From: Deinococcus sp. YIM 134068
Lineage (GTDB): Bacteria; Deinococcota; Deinococci; Deinococcales; Deinococcaceae
Direction of reading: 5' to 3'
Assembly (NCBI RefSeq): GCF_036543075.1
Contig: NZ_JAZHPF010000011.1
Span: 54,951-118,950 of the forward strand
DNA: 64,000 bases
Positions 53,521 through 64,000 of this stretch are shown here, in pieces (position 1 is the stretch's first letter; each line of letters opens with the position of its first letter). The notes under the pieces were generated by a model. It was given only the letters and a program-made list of their open reading frames with translations. It made no database searches and was not told where the DNA came from. Both the position numbers and the translations under genes were made by a program.

Positions 53521-54165
53521 ATGCTCGACATCTCCCGGCAACTCACCCCCGGCCACCCCACCTGGCCCGGCGACCCGCCCTTCCGCGTGGAGCCGGGGGC
53601 GCGCATGGCGCGGGGCGACAGCGTGAACACGGGCGAACTTCGCACGAGCACCCACACGGGCACCCACGTGGACGCCCCGTGGCACTACGACGACACCGGG
53701 CTGCGGCTGGAGGAGGTCGGCCTCGACGTGTACGTGGGCCGCTGCCTCGTCGTCACGGCGCGCGGCCCCCTCGTCGGCCCGGAGGCGCTGGAGGGCCTGC
53801 CGGAGAGCCTCCCGCCCCGGCTGCTGCTCCACACCGGCCAGCCCGCCCACTGGGAGACCTTCCCCGAGGACTTCGCCGCCCTCGCCCCCGCCCTCATCCA
53901 CGAACTGTATCGGCGCGGCGTGCAACTCGTCGGCACCGACAGCCCCAGCGTGGACCCCCTGACGAGCAAGACGCTCGACGCCCACGCCGCCTGCCGCGAG
54001 ACGGGCCTCCTCATCGTGGAGGGCCTGAACCTTTCCACCGTGCCAGACGGCGAATATGACCTGCTGTGTCTGCCCCTGCCCCTCGCCGGGGTGGACGGTG
54101 CCCCCGCCCGCGCGGTGCTGTTTCCCGCCGGAACGCTGCCCGAACCGCCGCCCGTGGGAGGGTGA
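53521..54165 (+). CDS. kynB: Cyclase family protein, kynurenine formamidase (KynB) type
   Basis: 214 residues. The metal-binding signature STHTGTHVDAPWHY (about 43-56) and the KynB-specific block VGTDSPSVDPLTSKTLDAH (about 139-157) are both present, as is the N-terminal DISRQLTPGHPTWPGD. Arylformamidase hydrolyses N-formylkynurenine to kynurenine in tryptophan degradation. No kynA (tryptophan dioxygenase) or kynU is in the window, so the pathway assignment depends on sequence alone. Confidence 0.88.
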   Translation: MLDISRQLTPGHPTWPGDPPFRVEPGARMARGDSVNTGELRTSTHTGTHVDAPWHYDDTGLRLEEVGLDVYVGRCLVVTARGPLVGPEALEGLPESLPPRLLLHTGQPAHWETFPEDFAALAPALIHELYRRGVQLVGTDSPSVDPLTSKTLDAHAACRETGLLIVEGLNLSTVPDGEYDLLCLPLPLAGVDGAPARAVLFPAGTLPEPPPVGG

Positions 54166-54189
54166 GGCCGGAGAAGAGGCGATTTGTTT

Positions 54190-54240
54190 TTCTCCCTCTC
54201 CCCTCGTGGGAGAGGGCCAGGGTGAGGGGGCGACGTGACG
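54190..54240 (+). repeat. Family A hairpin repeat
   Basis: CTCTCCCCTCGTGGGAGAGG with a GCCAGGGTGAGGGGGCGACG tail, 25 bp after the kynB-like gene. Confidence 0.75.
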
Positions 54241-54295
54241 ACTCAGTTGCACACTCCCCCCACAGTTGTCTCGCACCTCCCGTCCATAACACGGC

Positions 54296-54332
54296 AGCTC
54301 TGATTGCTGACCGCTGACGGCTGACTGCTCCC
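54296..54332. repeat. Family B repeat
   Basis: GCAGCTCTGATTGCTGACC and GCTGACGGCTGACTGC units at the 3' end of the thioesterase gene. Confidence 0.7.
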
Positions 54333-54793
54333 TAGAACCCGAACGCCCGCACCACCTCCGCCGGGGTGCGCTTCGGCCTGCCGCTCGCCGGGTCCACCCA
54401 CACCCACTCGGTCTCGCATTCGGCGAGGCGGACCTCCTGACCGTCCTTCATGAGGCGGTCGAGGGCGTAGGCGCGCACGCTCCGCACCCCTCCCGTCACC
54501 GTGAGGGCCGTGCGGACGCGCACCCGGTCGCCGAGGAGGGCGGGGCGGTGGTAGACGATGGTGTGCTGCCGGGCGACAGGCACGGCCCCGAGCGCGATCA
54601 GCGTCTCCGTGCCCATGCCGAGGCGCAGGGCGTGGGCGCGGGCCACCGCCTCGCACCACGCGAGGTACACCGTGTTGTTGACGTGGTGCAGGTCGTCGAG
54701 GTCGCCCGGCGCGACCGTCACCTCGATCTCGTGCCGCCGCTCGTCCGGCAGCGAGTCCCACAGCACGTCCGCGTCGGGAATCTGGAGCTTCAA
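54332..54793 (-). CDS. 4HBT-type acyl-CoA thioesterase
   Basis: 153 residues, single hotdog fold of the 4-hydroxybenzoyl-CoA thioesterase/FadM/YbgC group: VAPGDLDDLHHVNNTVYLAWCEAVARAHALRLG. The usual catalytic Asp of VxxxDxDxxGHVNN is represented by D in PGDLDDLHHVNN. HTIVYHRPALLGDRVRVRT and a C-terminal EWVWVD strand complete the fold. It hydrolyses acyl-CoA esters; the substrate is unknown. The start overlaps the stop of the pterin dehydratase gene by four bases. Confidence 0.83.
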   Translation of the reverse strand: MKLQIPDADVLWDSLPDERRHEIEVTVAPGDLDDLHHVNNTVYLAWCEAVARAHALRLGMGTETLIALGAVPVARQHTIVYHRPALLGDRVRVRTALTVTGGVRSVRAYALDRLMKDGQEVRLAECETEWVWVDPASGRPKRTPAEVVRAFGF

Positions 54794-55122
54794 GGCCGGG
54801 CCATCTCCGCCGCGAGGTCGTTGACCGCCCGCGCACCCTCAATGTCGAGGCTGGTCACGCCGCCCGCGTCGTGGGTGAAGTAGAGGACGCGCACCCGGCG
54901 GTAGGACAGCCGGAGGTCGGGGTGGTGGCCCTGCTCCTCCGCGAGCGCCGCCACCCGCACCACGAAGTCCACCCCCGCCCCATACGTCTCGAAGGCGAAG
55001 TCCCGGTAGAGCTTGCCGTCGTCCCCCCACCAGCCCTCCGGCTTGAGGTCGTGAACGTCGCCGTCGGTGAGCTTGCGCTCGGGGTCGAAGGCCATGCGCG
55101 GATCGTAGGGGTGATAGCTCAT
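54790..55122 (-). CDS. phhB: Pterin-4a-carbinolamine dehydratase
   Basis: 110 residues. The family signature EEQGHHPDLRLSYRRVRVLYFTHDAGGVTSLD (about 64-95) holds the catalytic His pair and the later His. The enzyme dehydrates 4a-hydroxytetrahydrobiopterin. In bacteria lacking phenylalanine hydroxylase it may act in other pterin reactions or as a moonlighting protein (DCoH-like). No hydroxylase gene is visible here. Coupled to the 4HBT thioesterase gene by an ATGA overlap. Confidence 0.88.
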   Translation of the reverse strand: MSYHPYDPRMAFDPERKLTDGDVHDLKPEGWWGDDGKLYRDFAFETYGAGVDFVVRVAALAEEQGHHPDLRLSYRRVRVLYFTHDAGGVTSLDIEGARAVNDLAAEMARP

Positions 55123-55460
55123 GCGGTCATGCTAGGCGCGGGGGCGAGGAGAAAGCGTGGGGCGGGACGCGGTGCAGGGTGAAGGGACGGGTCGTCTTCC
55201 CTCCTTGTGGGGGACTCGGAGAGCTGCTGGCAGAGGGGGTATGTGTAACTCGTCCTGCTGGACGGCGAGAAACGCTCCTCCTCAAACCGTGACTCAGCTC
55301 AAGCGTTCTCTGGTGACTGGATACTGGCGACTGGCGACCCCCGTCCCTAAAACGGTGAAGAGAAGATCGGTCGTCACCCTGGGCGAAGCGAAGGGCCTCT
55401 TCCCTCCCATCTCTGGATGCTTCGCTGACGCTCAGCATGACCATTCTTATATCAATTGCT
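55123..55460. other. 338-bp intergenic region with repeats
   Basis: Contains a family B tract (TGGTGACTGGATACTGGCG and following, about 55310-55340) and, at 55371-55445, an imperfect palindrome GTCACCCTGGGCGAAGCGAA...TTCGCTGACGCTCAGCATGAC, a repeat type seen scattered in many bacterial genomes. No gene was found. Confidence 0.6.
55371..55445. repeat. GTCACCCTG(A/G)GCGAAGCG...GCTCAGCATGAC palindromic repeat
   Basis: Long imperfect stem-loop (about 28-bp arms) located at the 3' end of the hypothetical gene at 55461-55958. Confidence 0.6.
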
Positions 55461-55958
55461 CTAGAGGGTCAGCAGGCTCACCGGCTCCCGCTCCACCCGC
55501 CGTTGTACCGCTTCCGCGATGTCACAGACGAGGGTGGCGGAGGTGCGGTGACGGCGGTAGGTGGCGTGGGTGACGCGCACGGTCACGGCCCCCTCGGCGC
55601 TGTCGGCGCTGATCAGGAGGGGCATGTCGGGCGGTCCCGCCTGCACGTCCCACGTATAGCCGGGCAGCAGGGCGTGGAGGCCGAGCATCAGCGTGGCGCG
55701 CGGGTCGCGGGTGGGCGCGCTGGGGAGGGAAGGGGTGGCTTCGCTCCACGAGGACCAGGGGGCGGCCTCCCCCTCGAAGACGTGACCGAGCGCGGCGGCG
55801 CGGTCGTGGTCGCAGGCGGTGAGGCCCGCGCCGGGCCGGGGGCGGACGTACAGGGTGCCCCCCCGCAGGGCCATGGAGGTGTTGCCGCCGGGCGTGAGGG
55901 TCAGCCTCGGCCCGGCGTGCGCCTGCTCTGGAGTCAACCACTTCACGGTCACGGCCAT
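55461..55958 (-). CDS. Hypothetical protein
   Basis: 165 residues from the ATG at 55958 (MAVTVKWLTPEQAHAG). The frame continues upstream as antisense of mutS but has no conserved content there. Features: a Gly-rich turn (TLTPGGNTSMALRGGTLYV), a helical middle (DPRATLMLGLHALLPGY) and a beta-rich C-terminal part (LLISADSAEGAVTVRVTHATYRRH). No Cys cluster, signal peptide or membrane helix. I do not recognise a family. It is divergent from mutS, so it may share its control region. Confidence 0.6.
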   Translation of the reverse strand: MAVTVKWLTPEQAHAGPRLTLTPGGNTSMALRGGTLYVRPRPGAGLTACDHDRAAALGHVFEGEAAPWSSWSEATPSLPSAPTRDPRATLMLGLHALLPGYTWDVQAGPPDMPLLISADSAEGAVTVRVTHATYRRHRTSATLVCDIAEAVQRRVEREPVSLLTL

Positions 55959-56123
55959 ACGGTCACATAGTCGGCCCCGGCCTCCGACAGTTTCCTTACG
56001 GCTGTGTTTGGTGACGGAAACACGGTCGGGGTGGGGTCGTCCTCTTCGTTCCCGTGCCAGCCCGTAGATCAACTCCTTCCTCAATTGCGACCGCCGTTCC
56101 GTCCACAACAGAACGCCGTGCGT

Positions 56124-56129
56124 TATCCT
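56124..56129 (+). promoter_or_regulatory. -10 box TATCCT of mutS (leaderless)
   Basis: TATCCT, six C residues, ATG at 56136, with no Shine-Dalgarno sequence. It argues against the longer reading frame that begins at 56004. Confidence 0.6.
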
Positions 56130-56135
56130 CCCCCC

Positions 56136-58706
<2,571 letters not shown>

Positions 58707-58796
58707 GGTCGGTCGCTCCTGTTCCCCACTTGATCCCGCTTCAAACGGGGTTGGAACAGGGTGTCTTTCGGTGGAGTGCGCTGGGACGGCGTGCCC

Positions 58797-58838
58797 GTTC
58801 CCCCCTCCCGGCCTCCCCCACGAGGGGGGAGGAGCAAG
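58797..58838 (-). repeat. Family A hairpin repeat (reverse orientation)
   Basis: CCCCCTCCCGGCCTCCCCCA and CGAGGGGGGAGG in the mutS-mutL gap. Confidence 0.75.
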
Positions 58839-58911
58839 ACATCCGCTGTGATCGCGTCACCCTCCTCTGTCCTTCCCCCTTCGCTTTCTGCCTGCTGCTC
58901 CCTCTCTCCCT

Positions 58912-60549
<1,638 letters not shown>

Positions 60550-60890
60550 CGAGGGGAGCGGCCAGCTTTCAGCTGCCAGCGAGATAGAGGAGAGGTCGCC
60601 TGCCACCGTCTCGGCTCTGGATGGAAATGTGGGTTGACGGTCTGTCCTCCGGGGACGCGCTGCCTGTTCACCCCCTCCCAGCCTCCCCCCTCAAGGGGGA
60701 GGAGTAAAAACCACGTCTTCCTGTACCCCTATGCGTGTTGTTGTCAGTCCTCTGCTGAGAGCTAAAGAGAGACTGTTTTGCCTTTACATCATTCGGAGAG
60801 GCGAAGGACCGGGACAAGTCTCAAGTACCATCAACTCTATCCAGTCCGTGGCCTACCCCGCTTCCCTGTTAGCTGCTGGCTGCCCTACCC
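60550..60890. other. 341-bp intergenic region with repeats
   Basis: Family B units (about 60560-60585) and a reverse family A hairpin (60669-60712). The rest (60715-60890) shows a short AT-richer stretch without a supported gene. Confidence 0.6.
60669..60712 (-). repeat. Family A hairpin repeat (reverse orientation)
   Basis: CACCCCCTCCCAGCCTCC followed by CCCCTCAAGGGGGAGGAG between convergent mutL and the Nudix gene. Confidence 0.8.
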
Positions 60891-61380
60891 TCACCGCGAC
60901 GACGTTTCCGACTTCAGCGGGGGCACGCGCAGGCCACCGCGTCCGTCCCAGCCCTTGAAGGCGTAGAAGCGGCCCGGCTCGCCCGTGCGGAGGTAGTCGC
61001 TCAGCGGCTCGCGCATGGGAGGGGATTCCAGCCGCTCGATGGCCTCGTCGGGGGTGCAGAAGCGGGCCTCCACGATAAAGCCGTCGGGGTCGGCGGGATT
61101 GAGCAGGCCCTCCCACGTCGCCTCGAACGCGACGGCGATGGCCCGTTCCCCCCGGCGCTCGTCCTCGATGTGGACCGTGTACGCCATATGCTTGATGCCC
61201 GTGAGCTTCAGGCCCGTCTCCTCGGCGATCTCGCGGTAGAGGGCCTCCAGCAGCGTCTCGCCGCTCTCGACCACGCCGCCCGGCAGGGTGTAGCGTACCC
61301 GCCCGAGGCCCTGCCAGTCGTTGCCGACGAGCAGCACCCGACCGAAGCGGTCGCGCAGCACGCCCGCCGCGACGAGGAGA

Positions 61381-61394
<14 letters not shown>
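60891..61394 (-). CDS. Nudix hydrolase
   Basis: 167 residues from the ATG at 61394. The Nudix box [24 protein letters not shown] (about 39-62) fits GX5EX7REUXEEXGU exactly. The N-terminal strand [18 protein letters not shown] and a C-terminal [13 protein letters not shown] segment follow the usual fold. These enzymes cleave nucleoside diphosphates linked to another group. Deinococcus has an expanded Nudix set, and the substrate cannot be told. The start lies 14 bases inside the 3' end of prfA, so the two are co-transcribed. Confidence 0.88.
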
Positions 61395-62514
<1,120 letters not shown>

Positions 62515-62721
62515 GGCGGACGCGACCCAAAGGACGACAGGATGGACACAGGCTTCATGAACCCAGTCTAGCGCCCGGCCCCCTGGGGCGACCGGAAGGG
62601 GGATGCAATTTCACAAGGGGGAGGAGGCGAGAGAGGTTGCGGATGAGGGCGTGGACGACGCTGCCCGGTTTCTCGTTCCCATCACGCGCCTGCGGTGAAG
62701 AGGGCGAATCTCCCGGCCCCG

Positions 62722-62757
62722 TGCTGACCGCTGAGAGCTGACGGCTGATCGCTCCGT
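62722..62757. repeat. Family B repeat
   Basis: GCTGACCGCTGAGAGCTGAC and GGCTGATCGC units between the divergent prfA and hom genes. Confidence 0.7.
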
Positions 62758-62792
62758 CTAACCCTCCCCGCCGCCGCCCTTCCCACCCGCGT

Positions 62793-62798
62793 TACATT
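62793..62798 (+). promoter_or_regulatory. -10 box TACATT of hom (leaderless)
   Basis: TACATT with seven bases to the ATG at 62806 and no Shine-Dalgarno sequence. Confidence 0.5.
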
Positions 62799-62805
62799 CC
62801 GACCC

Positions 62806-63768
62806 ATGAGAACCGTCACGGTGGGCGTGCTGGGATGCGGCACGGTGGGACAGGACGTGCTGCGTCTGCTGGAGCGCCGCAAGGACATCTTCGACAACCT
62901 CGGCGTGCGGGTGGAGGTGGCGGGCGTGCTCGTGCGCGACCCGGCCAGGAGCCGCACCGTTCCCGACGGCACGCCGCTCACCGCCGATCCCACCTTCCTC
63001 CAGGAGTGCGGCGTGGTCATCGAGGCGATGGGCGGCATCGAGCGGCCCCTCGAACTACTGCGGCCCTACCTGCGCTCCGACCGCCCCGTCATCACCGCGA
63101 ACAAGGCCCTCCTCGCCGAACGCTGGGACGAGCTGCGCGAACACGCGCTGGACGGTCGCCTCTACTACGAGGCCTCGGTGATGGCGGGCACCCCCGTCAT
63201 CGGCCCGATGAGCACCGTCCTGCGCGCGAGTACCTTCGTCCGCCTGCAAGCCGTCCTCAACGGCACCTGCAACTACATCCTCACCCAGATGGAGGGCGGC
63301 AGGACCTACGCGGCGGCGCTGGAGGAGGCCCAGGCGCTCGGATACGCCGAGGACCCGCCCACCCTCGATGTCGGTGGCTTCGACACGGCGCACAAGCTCA
63401 CGGTCCTCGCCCGCTTCTGCGTGGACGGGAACTTCCCGTACAGCGCCCTCCAGATTCAGGGCATCGAGGACGTGACGCTGGGCGACGTGGCAGGGGCGCG
63501 GGCGGCGGGCCAGCGCATCAAGCTCGTGGCCGAACTCGCGCGGGACGGGAACGGCTGGCGGGCCAGCGTCGCGCCGCAGCGTCTTCCCGAGGCCCACCCC
63601 CTCTGCACGGCGGGCGCGAGCCGCAATGCGCTGGTCTACGAGGGTGAGGAGAGCGGCACCCTGATCTTCGCGGGGGGTGGGGCGGGCGGCATGGTCACGG
63701 CCTCGGCGATGGTGGGCGACCTGCTCGACTGGCTGATCGGGTTTCCGGGGCATGTGCCGCTGCATTGA
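62806..63768 (+). CDS. hom: Homoserine dehydrogenase
   Basis: 320 residues. The NAD(P)-binding [13 protein letters not shown] starts at residue 7. ITANKALLA holds the conserved Lys, followed by [25 protein letters not shown], and [17 protein letters not shown] with the catalytic Asp/Lys pair. It reduces aspartate semialdehyde to homoserine on the route to threonine and methionine. The C-terminal ACT regulatory domain of long forms is missing, so the enzyme is the short type and probably not feedback-inhibited by threonine through ACT. Confidence 0.94.
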   Translation: MRTVTVGVLGCGTVGQDVLRLLERRKDIFDNLGVRVEVAGVLVRDPARSRTVPDGTPLTADPTFLQECGVVIEAMGGIERPLELLRPYLRSDRPVITANKALLAERWDELREHALDGRLYYEASVMAGTPVIGPMSTVLRASTFVRLQAVLNGTCNYILTQMEGGRTYAAALEEAQALGYAEDPPTLDVGGFDTAHKLTVLARFCVDGNFPYSALQIQGIEDVTLGDVAGARAAGQRIKLVAELARDGNGWRASVAPQRLPEAHPLCTAGASRNALVYEGEESGTLIFAGGGAGGMVTASAMVGDLLDWLIGFPGHVPLH

Positions 63769-63872
63769 GAGGGAGGGATGAGGGGTTAGGCGTTAGGAAT
63801 GAGGGCCGGGGACGGATGCTTGAGCCTTTGCTTTTTGCTCCTCCCCCTTGAACGCTTGATGTGCAATACGGG
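63769..63872. repeat. Truncated family A repeat and possible IS end
   Basis: CTCCTCCCCCTTGA is half of a family A hairpin and is cut by ACGCTTGATGTGCAAT (63852-63867). A close match of that block (ACGCTTGATGTGAAT) abuts another half hairpin at 30580-30594. It could be the terminus of the insertion sequence whose transposase end follows. Confidence 0.45.
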
Positions 63873-64000
63873 TCAGGGAAGGGCGACGAGATCAAGGTGG
63901 GCACCTAGCGGACGACCCCAACGGGCCTTGAGTTGAATCAGGAGGTTGTGCGCTGCCACCTTCGCGCTCAGACGCAGCCACCAGCCCAGAACACTTTTGC
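63873..64000 (-). CDS. Transposase C-terminal fragment (IS982-like?), truncated by window edge
   Basis: The minus strand translates without interruption from the right edge to a TGA at 63873-63875 (41 codons): KSVLGWWLRLSAKVAAHNLL then IQLKARWGRPLGAHLDLVALP. The pattern RLSAKVAAHNLL...RPLG resembles the extreme C-terminus of IS982-family DDE transposases. The catalytic core is outside the window, so family and integrity are uncertain. Confidence 0.5.
   Translation of the reverse strand, partial: KSVLGWWLRLSAKVAAHNLLIQLKARWGRPLGAHLDLVALP

Noticed and set aside
55970..56120. RDRM site upstream of mutS
   Set aside because: TTTCC...GGAAA and TTACGG...TGACGG arms occur, but no 17-bp palindrome with the right spacing could be found.

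Overview
The window is GC-rich chromosomal DNA that reads as Deinococcus. The evidence is the gene families present (CsaB plus a DUF5693 partner, a DUF305/CopZ/CsoR copper operon, TreY/TreZ/GlgX, a large family of wHTH-AAA-TPR regulators), the many start codons placed 5-7 nt after a TANNNT -10 box (leaderless mRNAs, known to be common in Deinococcus), and a 17-bp palindrome upstream of gyrB that resembles the radiation/desiccation response motif. No rRNA, tRNA or CRISPR array was found.

Layout. 1-6 kb: end of a CobW-like protein, a hotdog thioesterase, csaB with its DUF5693 neighbour (S-layer anchoring), uridine kinase, and a Leu/Glu dehydrogenase-like protein lacking one catalytic lysine. 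6-13.7 kb: a repeat-rich gap with a MITE-like element, a degenerate E2-like protein with an E3-binding domain, purA, a PaiB-like flavoprotein, folE, an NTF2-like protein, sufU, an M20 amidohydrolase and a small basic protein. 13.8-19 kb: copper homeostasis (copA divergent from copZ-DUF305-csoR) with an IS200/IS605-type tnpB element inserted at the csoR stop codon. 19-23 kb: coxE-coxD-coxG-like maturation genes without CO dehydrogenase structural genes. 23-30.4 kb: treY, treZ and glgX, which turn glycogen-type glucans into trehalose, with a LacI-type operator upstream. 30.8-38 kb: a basic protein with a possible degenerate nuclease fold, an orphan ABC substrate-binding protein, an eRF1-like protein with a GGQ motif, a small secreted protein and mfd.

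38-44.4 kb is accessory in character: an AT-rich island, a VapBC-like toxin-antitoxin pair, and a wHTH-AAA-TPR regulator followed by a secreted subtilase of mosaic composition. 44.5-52.8 kb: gyrB, then a divergent three-gene module made of a patatin-like phospholipase, a membrane protein and a secreted von Willebrand A protein. This module is the best candidate for an undescribed system. 53-64 kb: a small membrane protein, kynB-like cyclase, 4HBT thioesterase, pterin dehydratase, a hypothetical gene, mutS, mutL, a Nudix hydrolase overlapping prfA, homoserine dehydrogenase, and the tail of a transposase at the right edge.

Intergenic space is dominated by three short repeat families: a C/G-rich hairpin (family A), a run of degenerate TCAGC/GGCCAGC units (family B) and GTGGCCTGTGGC units (family C). 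B and C also occur in frame inside coding sequences (copA, treY).
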